Below are positions 45,806-54,277 of a stretch of 64,000 nucleotides of DNA, one piece after another. Position numbers and translations under genes: made by a program. Numbering within the stretch: position 1 is the first letter of the stretch; every line of letters begins with the position of its first letter. The notes under the pieces were generated by a model that saw nothing but the letters and a program-made list of their open reading frames with translations, was not told the DNA's origin and did not search any database. The DNA is from CAWBAT01 sp046331665 (GTDB lineage: Bacteria > Acidobacteriota > Terriglobia > Versatilivoradales > Versatilivoraceae). The stretch is taken from assembly GCA_046331665.1 (NCBI GenBank), contig JAXLQK010000022.1:1-64000 (forward strand), written 5' to 3'.

Positions 45806-47218
45806 TCATCGTCTGACCTCGAACTGAATCTTAACATCTTGTCGGCGATACAGACAGGTTCCACCGACATCTTCACAGACGTAATAGAGCGCATAAGCCG
45901 GGACTGTCACGATTCCTGCCGGGGCCTGTTCGGGACAGCTCAATTCAAATTCAATCTGGCGGGTTTCAAGGCTTACGGTTTCTTTGGGGTTAGGTACGGT
46001 TAAGTAACGGTCACTGACCTCCCAACCTTGAGGAGGGTCGATCCAAAAAACCAGGTCGTGTGCCTCATTATTCCAGTGAGCTTTGATCAGGCTGTTTGGA
46101 CGGAAGACGACGTGAACGCGCGCGGAATTACCCGAAGCCAAAGTGGTTGGAACTCTAATGGATTCAATTTCAATGAATCCTTCCTTGTCCCGTAGAATCC
46201 GGGCATCTGGATCGGGAGATCGTCTCGTCACCGAGTTTCCTTCGAACCGTTTCAATGGCTGAGCAAATTCGGCGCCTCCGGGCTCCACTGTTAGCTCAAC
46301 CGGTATTTGTCCTCGGTCCTGAATCTCCTCACGGGCTGTGACGACCCAATCGTAAAAAGAGTAGGGTTTCTCCAGCCTTGGTCCGTACTGCTGGAGCCGG
46401 CGCCGCCAGATATACTGATTTGGGTTCAGATTCAGGGCCTTTTCCCAATGTTCCACGGCGCTTTCGAAGTCATTTCGGCGCTGTTCCCGGGAGTCGTATC
46501 GCTTCCGGAAGGTCACTCCCAGACGAAAGACGGTAGAGGCGTGCTTTGGCTCTCTCTCCAGCGCACTTTGATAAGCATTAATGGCATCAGCAAGTCGGGA
46601 AGGGCCACCCCAAAGAACCAGCCCGTCCGCATAAGCCCTCCAGCTTTCTGCGCTACCGGTTCGGGTGGCAGCTTGCAATTTTCCAAGATCAGCTTTTCTG
46701 CTCGACGCCTGGGAGAGAACCTGGGCAGGCTTGAGGTAGGTCTGATTCAAAAACGTTTTTTCAATGGTCGTGGGTTCAGGATTGATAGCGCGGATGATCC
46801 CGTACTCATCAATGGCAAGCGTAATCGGGATCACCTCAACACCCAACAGGTTCAGCGAATCTACCAGAATTGGCCAGTTCATCTGCTTCCACTGCATGAA
46901 CAGGCGTGCCCGATCAGGATGCTGTTCCTCGATGATCCCGATCATCTTCACCCTGCCCTGCTGTTGCAGCCTCTTCGTTGCCTCGTGCCACCCGGGCACG
47001 TGTTTACGACAGCCTGCTCACCAGGAGGCAAAAATCTGCAAGATGAGCTTCTGGCCTCGAAGCTGAGCCAATGACACAGGGCTGCCGTCTTCGAGCGTCG
47101 GCAAGGCCAAATCGGGAAAAGCCTGTCCGACTTCAAATCCAGCAGACTCGGGTTTGGCTGAAGTAGATTGTGCCATAAGCAGAATTGTCAATATTGAAAT
47201 GAGTTGGGAACGTCGCAA
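45806..47218 (-). CDS. Thioredoxin-TPR-DsbD-like protein, probable selenoprotein (UGA = Sec67)
   Basis: Two adjacent open frames are in the same frame, separated only by TGA at 47018-47020. Reading it as selenocysteine gives a 470-residue protein: signal peptide, thioredoxin/redoxin domain with FASW-U-AGC-R (Sec67, Cys70) exactly where CxxC thioredoxins have the first Cys, about three TPR-like repeats (~150-250), and a C-terminal DsbD-alpha-like domain (YYVCEDVGGTCLYRR near 450). A hairpin 8 bases past the UGA fits a bacterial SECIS (see 46975-47009). The TTG start follows AAAGGGAC. The protein would be a periplasmic thiol/selenol oxidoreductase. If UGA is a stop, only a 66-residue fragment is made, but the conserved coding beyond it argues against that. 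The selenocysteine machinery is not in the window. Confidence 0.82.
46975..47009 (-). promoter_or_regulatory. Putative bacterial SECIS hairpin
   Basis: On the mRNA strand, 8 bases after the UGA, a lower helix UCGU/ACGA (47009-47006 with 46978-46975) encloses a symmetric 5x5 internal loop. Above it is a perfect six-pair upper helix CGUGCC/GGCACG (47000-46995 with 46989-46984). The apical loop is CGGGU, with G early in the loop as in bacterial SECIS elements. The upper stem begins 17 bases after the UGA, within the usual range. Confidence 0.72.
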
Positions 47219-47422
47219 CCGAATGTCCCTTTCTCGTCCTAAACCGTTCCGTGAATGGACTGCACTGGTGACTCTATCGAAAATGATGCTGTTCCCAAAT
47301 TCGAATTAAGCAACAGTAGCAATTGGCTTAACTGCTCTTTTACCCTACTACCCATCCAATGAACTTGTAGCTCTGGGCGTCTCAACGTCTCCGATCACTC
47401 AGCATTTTGGATGCTGCCCGGG

Positions 47423-48949
47423 CTAGCGAGTCCAATTGAACCATTGTCTCATTAATTTAGCTACGAAAGGAGTCAAGCGCGTCCGGCTGTACGCATCGGC
47501 AGCCTTGCGTATAGCCTCAGCTTGGGTTGGATAGGGGTGAACGACGCTCGAGAGACTTCCCAATCCGATGTTACGAACCATTGCCAGGGTAATTTCACTG
47601 ATCATCTCTCCCGCATGACGGGCCACGATCGTGGCGCCCAGGATCTTGTCAGTTCCCTTTCGCACGTGAATCTTCACGAACCCTTCATCTTCGCCGTCAA
47701 TGACAGCCCGGTCCACCTCGCTCATAGATACGGAGAACGTGTCAATGGAGATGCCTTTTTTGGCTGCGCTCTTTGCGTGCAGCCCGACGTGCGCGATTTC
47801 AGGATCGGTGTAAGTACACCAGGGGACTGTCAGTGCACTCACCTTTTTCCTCCCCAGAAAAAGCGCATTTTGAATGACGATTCGGGCAGCGGCGTCAGCG
47901 GCGTGTGTGAATTTCAAAGGGAGACAGATATCACCTGCGGCATAGATTCGTGGGTTGGTCGTCTGTAACCGATCATTGACCCACACACCCTTCTGGCGAT
48001 CATACTGCACACCCACTGATTCCAGGTTCAGGTTTTCCACGTTGGGCGCTCGACCAGCTCCCACAAGGATCTCGTCAATTTCCACGATTTCTTCATGATT
48101 GCCGGATTTCAAGTAGAGTCGCTTGGATCGGCCATTTCGAGTGACCTTTTCGAGTTGGGCGTTCAGGCTAAGACTGACTCCTTCCCTTCGGAGAACTCTT
48201 TCTACCACTTCAGCTGCATCCTGATCTTCACGAATCAACACTTGGGGAGCCCTTTGAACCAGGGTAACCTGCGAACCCAGGCGACGGAAGGCCTGTGCCA
48301 ATTCACAGCCAATAGGTCCCCCCCCGATGACTGCCAACCGGGGCGGGCAAGCAGTCAGCGAGAATACACTTTCATTGGTCAGATAGCCTGCGTCGGCTAA
48401 GCCCTCAATGGATGGAGCTACCGCGCGGGCACCTGTCGCAATGACAGCTTTCTTAAAACGCAAGGTCTTCCCTTCGACCCCAACCGTGCCAAGCCCGGTG
48501 AACTGCGCTTCTCCGAGAAAGACATCCACGCCTGAGCGCTGGAACCGTTGGACGGAATCATGGGAGCTGATACCGGAGCGAAGCCGGCGCATACGCTCCA
48601 TAACAACCGCAAAATCGCTCTCGATTCCGTTTGGGGACAATACGCCAAATCGAGAGGAGTCTCGGAGATCAGCAACAGCCCTAGATGACCGAATAATAGC
48701 CTTGGAAGGCACGCAGCCAACATTAAGGCAATCGCCACCCATGAGGTGACGTTCCACCAAAGCCACTTTGGCCCCCAAGCCAGCCGCTCCAGCGGCGGTC
48801 ACCAGGCCCGCCGTGCCAGCTCCAATGACGACAAGGTTATACATGGCGGCAGGCTTCGGATTTTTCCACTCTGTTGGATGCACGTTGGATAACAGAACCT
48901 GGTTGTACTGGTCATCCGGAAAAACTTTGCCATACCCTTCATTGATCAT
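47423..48949 (-). CDS. FAD-dependent pyridine nucleotide-disulfide oxidoreductase (mercuric-reductase-like)
   Basis: The 508-residue flavoprotein has a ~45-residue N-terminal extension (NVHPTEWKNPKPA), FAD motif VVIGAGTAGLVTAAGAA, redox pair GGDCLNVGCVPSK, NAD motif LAVIGGGPIGCELAQ, second FAD motif RIYAAGDICLP and the His-Pro near the end (VVHPYPTQAEA). It lacks the C-terminal Cys-Cys of true MerA and the HMA domain, so Hg reduction is doubtful. This branch is usually annotated as mercuric reductase but often sits beside TVP38 and DUF547 genes, as here. ATG 48949 follows AGAGG; a start at 48967 is also possible. The substrate is probably a small disulfide or metal-thiol compound. Confidence 0.86.
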   Translation of the reverse strand: MINEGYGKVFPDDQYNQVLLSNVHPTEWKNPKPAAMYNLVVIGAGTAGLVTAAGAAGLGAKVALVERHLMGGDCLNVGCVPSKAIIRSSRAVADLRDSSRFGVLSPNGIESDFAVVMERMRRLRSGISSHDSVQRFQRSGVDVFLGEAQFTGLGTVGVEGKTLRFKKAVIATGARAVAPSIEGLADAGYLTNESVFSLTACPPRLAVIGGGPIGCELAQAFRRLGSQVTLVQRAPQVLIREDQDAAEVVERVLRREGVSLSLNAQLEKVTRNGRSKRLYLKSGNHEEIVEIDEILVGAGRAPNVENLNLESVGVQYDRQKGVWVNDRLQTTNPRIYAAGDICLPLKFTHAADAAARIVIQNALFLGRKKVSALTVPWCTYTDPEIAHVGLHAKSAAKKGISIDTFSVSMSEVDRAVIDGEDEGFVKIHVRKGTDKILGATIVARHAGEMISEITLAMVRNIGLGSLSSVVHPYPTQAEAIRKAADAYSRTRLTPFVAKLMRQWFNWTR

Positions 48950-48999
48950 AATTGAGCCTCTGTACATAATCATGACGACCTGAACCCGTGACGACTTTC

Positions 49000-49629
49000 C
49001 TATGCCTTGAGCTGTCTTCTGGCGAATCGGACAATCACCGTCAGCAAAACGCCAAGGATGGCCATACCTGCAAACAATTTCCAGGGTGTGGAAGACCTGG
49101 AAAGAGTTCGAGTAAAAGCATCTCCCCCCATCACGAATACAGCGGTGCCGGGCAGCATACAAAGCCAGGACCAGAACACATAGGTTTTGAATGGAATGCG
49201 AGTAAGCCCGAAACCATAATTCAGCAAGTTGAACGGGAACAAAGGAACAAGTCTAGTCAGCGCCACAATTATAGCCCCCCGTTGTTCGGTAAGCTGGTCG
49301 AGCTGCCGAAACCTTTCATTTCTGGAGAGCCAGCGGGAGACCGTCTCACGCGCGAAATAACGGGAGATCAGAAATGCCAGGCTGGCGCCCAAAGTGGATC
49401 CCAAACTGACGATGACGACTCCCAAGAGTGAACCGAAAAGTACACCTGCCGTTACGGTCAGCGCGGATCCTGGGACTGCGGCCACTACCGCCAGAGCGTA
49501 AAGGAAAACAAAAACGACAGGGCCAAAAACCCCAAGCGATTCGATCCAGGAGCGCAAGTCACCCAGCCGCTGGCCTATCCCAGAGGCCCGAGCCAGAAAC
49601 ACGACGAGTCCCAAAACCGCTAGAAGCAC
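49000..49629 (-). CDS. TVP38/TMEM64 (VTT-domain) membrane protein
   Basis: The ~209-residue protein has about five membrane segments and the VTT-domain signature: AAVPGSALTVTAGVLFGSLLG, then LGASLAFLISRYFARE and LTRLVPLFPFNLLNYGFGLT. Members are DedA-superfamily proteins linked to lipid or undecaprenyl-phosphate movement across membranes. The GTG at 49629 is the only standard start, but the frame continues upstream with a typical basic N-terminus (SKWWKPVVLL), so initiation at a rarer codon upstream is possible. The gene is 50 bases before the flavoprotein and about 95 bases after DUF547, in the same direction. Confidence 0.85.
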   Translation of the reverse strand: MLLAVLGLVVFLARASGIGQRLGDLRSWIESLGVFGPVVFVFLYALAVVAAVPGSALTVTAGVLFGSLLGVVIVSLGSTLGASLAFLISRYFARETVSRWLSRNERFRQLDQLTEQRGAIIVALTRLVPLFPFNLLNYGFGLTRIPFKTYVFWSWLCMLPGTAVFVMGGDAFTRTLSRSSTPWKLFAGMAILGVLLTVIVRFARRQLKA

Positions 49630-49723
49630 TACCGGCTTCCACCACTTTGATATGGCTGTTGAAGTTGCTGGAATCTGAGTTTCCTCCGAGTTTCGGGCTA
49701 TTCTTTTGGTTTCAGTAAGCTGA

Positions 49724-50593
49724 TTATGAGATCCGCTCCACCGGCGGCTGTTCGTTTAAGGACCAGTCGTATCCCAGGTATTGGATCTGATATTTGGCCT
49801 TGGTTAAGTACTCCCGACCAGCCTCGTCAAGAGATCGGCTGACAAAGTTCAATACTGCTCTTTCAGTGCGACTGTGGTCGAGGAATCTCTCTTCAGTTCC
49901 GTAGCTCTTGACGAAATCCTCCCCATACCAGTCAAAAATAGGAGATAGCAAAACCTGGCCTTGGCTACGATCGATCTGAAACTTCTGGGGGTCCGCTAGA
50001 AACCGATGGGCTTGGTCGTTCAGTTGTTCATCAAGCCTATCTCCTGTGAAAGGCTCATTCCGAAGAGGCGGGCACCCCATGGAAGCACAGACGAGGGCAA
50101 CATGAATACGAGGTTCGCTGAATTTCGCCCGAAGGATTTCGTGCTCAATCTCGTTGAGCGTTACTGGCTTGCCCATCACCGGAAACTGCAGCTTGTCCCA
50201 GACTCCTGCAATTTGCCGGATGCTGTTTTTCGGAAAAAGGACAGATCCAAACAACGACGTGCTGATCGGATAGTGATCAATAATCGCCTTCAGGGTTGCA
50301 GCATTGTACGCATTAATCCAAAAGGCGATTTTTTCTTTCTCATTCCAAGTTTCATAGACCTTCGGGTCGACCCAGTCTAATTGGCGAACAAAAGCCGCTA
50401 ACTTCTCTGGGCGGTTTTTTATTAAGTAGTACGGGACCCTCCCACGATTATCTACATAGGTACTGAGGAGTTCTGCATAGTCCCCGTAAGAGAAAGGAGT
50501 GGCGCTCTTCTCTTTCGTTTTCATGTCACTGGGGGGTGATTTGGGCTTGGTCTTTAGCAAAAACACGCCGGCCATCCCAACCAGAATGACCAA
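49724..50593 (-). CDS. DUF547 family exported/anchored protein
   Basis: The 289-residue protein has an N-terminal membrane anchor (VILVGMAGVFLL) and a DUF547 domain from residue ~35 (VDNRGRVPYYLI, EKIAFWINAYNAATLKAII, HVALVCASMGCPPLR and then FIFDWYGEDFV-like SPIFDWYGEDF). DUF547 proteins are widespread, of unknown activity, with a Cys-protease-like conserved Cys suspected by some. The TTG at 50593 is weak; AGGAG lies ~40 bases further upstream with in-frame ATT codons, so the true start may be non-ATG. It is part of the flavoprotein-TVP38-DUF547-glycosyltransferase run. Confidence 0.85.
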   Translation of the reverse strand: MVILVGMAGVFLLKTKPKSPPSDMKTKEKSATPFSYGDYAELLSTYVDNRGRVPYYLIKNRPEKLAAFVRQLDWVDPKVYETWNEKEKIAFWINAYNAATLKAIIDHYPISTSLFGSVLFPKNSIRQIAGVWDKLQFPVMGKPVTLNEIEHEILRAKFSEPRIHVALVCASMGCPPLRNEPFTGDRLDEQLNDQAHRFLADPQKFQIDRSQGQVLLSPIFDWYGEDFVKSYGTEERFLDHSRTERAVLNFVSRSLDEAGREYLTKAKYQIQYLGYDWSLNEQPPVERIS

Positions 50594-50747
50594 TCCAGAA
50601 ATGATTCCGATGTTCCTAATGCTTAAAATGATTTCTCCTGTTCACCAGTCCAAAATCGGCGAGAAAGAATCCAGGACATGAGATGAGAAGGGTAGCTAGC
50701 AGCAACTCCGCAGAGATTCTTTTTGGAAAACCTCTTTCTTTCATACT

Positions 50748-52220
50748 TTATTTCCTCAAGTTCTTCGGTAACGGAAGTGAAGTCTTGAACTCCACCGGTT
50801 GACCTGGCTGTCTGCCGTTGTAACCCCGGGAGATGATGGCTGGCGAAACACCCAGGTAATAAGCGGCGATAGCCGCCTGATTGATAAATGTCGTTTTGAA
50901 GATCCCTACAGTTAACCACCTACGTGCTGAACTCAGAACTCGTGCCGGGGCTAAAATGATCTTACCCTTTCGGCGCAACCGGCTCATCATTTCCAGGTCT
51001 TCCATGATAGGAAGATCCGAGAATCCGCCCAGATTGTGAAACTGGTCTGCGCAGAGGAAGATCCCCTGGTCTCCATAAGGCATCCCCAGCCACTTGGATC
51101 GCCAGTTGGCCAAATGTTCAATAATCCGCAATCCCCAGGGGCTGGCATCGAGGCCCAAGCGGAACGCTCCCGCAACAACCCCGGGCTGTGTCAGTGTCTT
51201 TCGAACCAGCATATCGTATCCGTCCGGCAGGATCGTGTCGGCGTGAAGAAACAGTAATATCTCTCCGGCTGCGGCAGCAGCTCCAGCATTCATCTGATTT
51301 GCCCGGCCGGGCAAAGAAGTCAAAACCTTGGCGCCCTGGCCTAATGCCTGCTCTACCGTTCCGTCCTGACTTCCCCCGTCCACGACGATGAGTTCCACAC
51401 GGCTGGCGTTTTGGGCGCTTTCAAGAGTACGCCCAATTCGCACCGCTTCATTTAGCGCCGGGATGATTACTGAGATGAGCGACGGATTAGGTACCCAGCA
51501 CTTCCACGATTCCGGCCTTTCGCGCCGCTTCGAAGCAGTCAACGCAGCGAGAAAAATGGTAGTTAATATCTTTGTACCAGCGCCGACGACACCCCGAACG
51601 CTTCCAGAAATCTTGGATTTTCCGATGCGCTTCCGGTAGCTCACGGGCACTTCTTGGATGCGAACTCCCTGACGAGCAGCCTTGATCTGCATCTCGACAG
51701 TCCACCCGTACCCACGATCTTTCATGCCGAGTTCTGCAAGCGTTGCGGCTCGAACCGCCCGGAAGGGGCCCAGGTCCGTATAGCTAACTCTCCAGAAAAG
51801 CCGGATGAGCCGACAAGCCAACCTGTTTCCAAAACGCTGCTGGAGAGTGAGTGCGCCCGTCTCGCGTTGACCGAGAGTACGTGAGCCGATCACCATATCC
51901 GCCTCCCCATGAAGAATAGGGTCGATGAGATGCTGCATTTCTTCAGGATAGTCACTGAAGTCGGCATCTATAAAAACAATGACTTCGGGATTATCCAGGG
52001 CTGCGATCCCCGCCAGACAGGCTGAGCCATATCCTCTGCACATTTCAGAGATGACACGTGCGCCAGCGGCGCGGGCCACATCGGCAGTCCGATCGTTAGA
52101 GCCATTGTCGGCGACAATCACTTCATCGACCCAGCCAGGAATCGCCCGGAGTACCTTAGCGATTGAAGACTCTTCGTTGAATGCAGGAATAACTACGGAG
52201 ATTCGCTTCTGCTCTTTCAT
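50748..52220 (-). CDS. Fusion of two GT2-type glycosyltransferases (second TIGR04283-like)
   Basis: Two complete family-2 glycosyltransferase domains are in one 490-residue chain. Domain 1 (1-~230) is dolichyl-phosphate-mannose-synthase-like: VVIPAFNEESSIAKVL, VADNGSNDRT and DADFSDYP (DxD). Domain 2 (~245-480) resembles 'rSAM/selenodomain-associated transferase 2': VIIPALNEAVRIGRTL, VVDGGSQDGTVEQA, FLHADTILPDG and GDQGIFLCADQFHNLGGF, then MEDLEM. The linker reads ERPESWKCWVPNPS. The ATG lies one base after the stop of the GT-C gene. Pairing suggests transfer of sugars first to a lipid carrier and then to an acceptor. These families are elsewhere linked to arsenosugar clusters; the acceptor here is unknown. 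Confidence 0.87.
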   Translation of the reverse strand: MKEQKRISVVIPAFNEESSIAKVLRAIPGWVDEVIVADNGSNDRTADVARAAGARVISEMCRGYGSACLAGIAALDNPEVIVFIDADFSDYPEEMQHLIDPILHGEADMVIGSRTLGQRETGALTLQQRFGNRLACRLIRLFWRVSYTDLGPFRAVRAATLAELGMKDRGYGWTVEMQIKAARQGVRIQEVPVSYRKRIGKSKISGSVRGVVGAGTKILTTIFLAALTASKRRERPESWKCWVPNPSLISVIIPALNEAVRIGRTLESAQNASRVELIVVDGGSQDGTVEQALGQGAKVLTSLPGRANQMNAGAAAAAGEILLFLHADTILPDGYDMLVRKTLTQPGVVAGAFRLGLDASPWGLRIIEHLANWRSKWLGMPYGDQGIFLCADQFHNLGGFSDLPIMEDLEMMSRLRRKGKIILAPARVLSSARRWLTVGIFKTTFINQAAIAAYYLGVSPAIISRGYNGRQPGQPVEFKTSLPLPKNLRK

Positions 52221-52221
52221 T

Positions 52222-53715
52222 TTAGGCAGCCATCTGAACTATGGCAGCAGGTTGTCGAAGCTTCCGATGGACCCGCCACTCATGAACCATGAGAATCCAT
52301 ACAGGCACGAACTCAAGCCAGACCACTCTATAATCAAAAAGTTCTACTTGATCTCTGGCACTGAAGTAAAAGCGCAGGTAGTAAAGGGAAAGTAGAGGAG
52401 TTAGCAACAGCAACGAGCGCCGAGGAAAAAGGGTTAAGAATGGCAGTAACCAGATATAGTACCAGGGAAACTGGGCCGGACTCATCAGGAACAATGCCGC
52501 TACCACCAAAAGGAGCCTCCTGCACAATTCCATTACATCAGCAGAGCGCCGACGGAACAGCCACCCGACGAACAAAACCAGAATTCCTCCAAAGAGTATT
52601 CGAGTAACAAACTCGCCTGCTGCCGTGGCTACTCCAGTCATCTTGACCACAGTCTGGACGATCCATAGGACCGACATGAACAGCGCATCATTCATTTCCC
52701 ATCGGGTCCCGTAGGCCCAAAAACCTGAACTCGTATCGAGTCCTGCAAGGCAAACGGGGAGATATAAGAGACCTCCAAGCAGCAGGAAAACAAGCAGCGC
52801 CACAATGAATTTTCTGGAGGTGTTGCTTGTGGAAGATAAGATCACTGGCAGTAGCACAATCGGCCAGAGCTTGGTGGCTGTCGCCAGTGCGAGACAAGCA
52901 ACAGCCCAGACAGAGTTACCACGTATTGCCAGGAATGCTGCCCCAACTACAAATGGAAGGACGATAACATCCATGTGACCCGAGTTGAAAACTTCCTTGA
53001 TGAGCAGCGGATTCCACCAGTAGACGACGATCCCAAGAACCGGAAGGCCCAGACCCCTCAGTAAGTAACCCAGCATGCTTACAGTGAGAATATCCACTGC
53101 CAGTAACAGTAGACGCCAACCGAACAAGGTCCATGGCTGCATCCAATGAGCTATAGCAAAGAAAAGCTGAGCGACTGGCGGGTAGACTGAACGCAGCTGA
53201 GGATGGTTAACTTTTTCTAGTAGCCCCCCTGAATCCGTAGCTACTTTGGCAAACCGGGCTGGCAATACCCCTTTGAGGGGGTCGCCTTCGAGGACCTGCT
53301 CCGGAGAAAAGGAGTAAGGGTTGAGTCCTCGGGCCGTCACAGCTCCATCCCACAGGTAACGGTAATAGTCATCCTCGAGGATTGGCGTTGAACTCATTGC
53401 CATGGTCCGGAATACGAGGCCCACCCCTAGAATCCAAATCACTAATAGGCTACTGCTAGTTGAGACCTCAAGCTTGTAGATGGCGACTAAGTAAAGACCG
53501 CCGGCTAGAAACTGGATAACCACGAAAGCAAGAATGGGCTGAGAGAGTAGCTCCCGTCCGCTGTTAAATTCACCGGAGATGGAAGACAGACAGAGTTGAA
53601 GCCCGATCAGTGCCAGGCCGATCAACCCCCACCCCAATACGTTGCGTGACCTCTGGGAAAAGTAGGTTTTGGAAGGGTTGATGGTCACCGTACTTGTATA
53701 AGGTAAAGATATCAA
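52222..53715 (-). CDS. GT-C type membrane glycosyltransferase (GT87/DUF2029-like)
   Basis: The 497-residue polytopic protein has about eleven membrane helices. Its first periplasmic loop carries the acidic motif of GT-C enzymes (ILEDDYYRYLWDGAVTARGL, ~112), followed by VYPPVAQLFFAIAHW and a conserved YWWNPLLIKEVFNSGHMDV segment. Such enzymes use polyprenyl-phosphate sugars on the outer face of the membrane. The domain-1 transferase downstream could make that donor. The gene overlaps the stop of the preceding secreted-protein gene (TTGA) and its own stop is one base from the next ATG, so the block is tightly coupled. Confidence 0.82.
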   Translation of the reverse strand: MISLPYTSTVTINPSKTYFSQRSRNVLGWGLIGLALIGLQLCLSSISGEFNSGRELLSQPILAFVVIQFLAGGLYLVAIYKLEVSTSSSLLVIWILGVGLVFRTMAMSSTPILEDDYYRYLWDGAVTARGLNPYSFSPEQVLEGDPLKGVLPARFAKVATDSGGLLEKVNHPQLRSVYPPVAQLFFAIAHWMQPWTLFGWRLLLLAVDILTVSMLGYLLRGLGLPVLGIVVYWWNPLLIKEVFNSGHMDVIVLPFVVGAAFLAIRGNSVWAVACLALATATKLWPIVLLPVILSSTSNTSRKFIVALLVFLLLGGLLYLPVCLAGLDTSSGFWAYGTRWEMNDALFMSVLWIVQTVVKMTGVATAAGEFVTRILFGGILVLFVGWLFRRRSADVMELCRRLLLVVAALFLMSPAQFPWYYIWLLPFLTLFPRRSLLLLTPLLSLYYLRFYFSARDQVELFDYRVVWLEFVPVWILMVHEWRVHRKLRQPAAIVQMAA

Positions 53716-54143
53716 TTGCTCCCCGCCGGTTCCTTTGAATCGGATCCCTTGGGGACAGCCGCTTTGATGGATTCAGGTTCCAAGGTATCTTTCTCATCAT
53801 CCAACTCTCCAACCATGATGACCTTATCTCCCTTGTTGTACTTACTGAGGAGGCCTTCATTCTTGCTGGTTCGTATAAGTCTGAGAATCCTTCCTTCCAT
53901 TCCGCCCAAATTCTTCCCGTCACCAGCCATGGCTTTCGATACTTTTACCGTCAACTGAGGTGGCTCGTTTTTGGAGCGGGAGCCGAACGGATCACGCAAC
54001 ACACCCAACTCGCCTTCGATAGTCACTTTGGCTAGTTTCTCCGTCTTGCTCGTGCTACCTGAGGTCTGCGCCAAGATGATGTTGATGGTAACTGCCAAAG
54101 TCAAAAAAGAACCCCAAGAGAAGGCTTTCAGCTTCCAGCTCAT
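53712..54143 (-). CDS. Small secreted protein of unknown function
   Basis: ATG 54143 follows AGGAGGAATTGT and opens a clear signal peptide (WGSFLTLAVTINIILAQ), giving 143 residues; a longer frame to 54263 is unlikely. The mature part begins Ser/Thr-rich and continues as a small beta-rich domain (VTIEGELGVLRDPFGS, GRILRLIRTSKNEG, KGDKVIMVGELDDEKDTL), which looks OB-fold-like. The tail is polar. One of the four 18-bp palindromes lies ~75 bases upstream. It is first in the operon with the glycosyltransferases. No family is recognised. Confidence 0.75.
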   Translation of the reverse strand: MSWKLKAFSWGSFLTLAVTINIILAQTSGSTSKTEKLAKVTIEGELGVLRDPFGSRSKNEPPQLTVKVSKAMAGDGKNLGGMEGRILRLIRTSKNEGLLSKYNKGDKVIMVGELDDEKDTLEPESIKAAVPKGSDSKEPAGSN

Positions 54144-54218
54144 ACAATTCCTCCTGTTCGAATTCGATTCCAAGAATATTGCGCCCATAGCAAATCTAGC
54201 CGATATCCGTTGGATCAG

Positions 54219-54236
54219 TTGTCGGGTGGCTGACAT
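54219..54236. promoter_or_regulatory. 18-bp palindrome, putative Crp/Fnr-type site (copy 2)
   Basis: TTGTCGGGTGGCTGACAT matches the perfect copy at 42042 except at two positions. It lies 76 bases upstream of the secreted-protein start, a good distance for an activator site, between that gene and the zf-HC2 gene stop. Confidence 0.6.
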
Positions 54237-54277
54237 TTCTTTATGTTTCGACAGGATCAGCAAACGCAGTGTTTGTC

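Noticed and set aside
47423..48949. True mercuric reductase for the second flavoprotein
   Set aside because: It lacks the C-terminal vicinal cysteines and HMA domain, and its neighbours are TVP38/DUF547 rather than mer genes.
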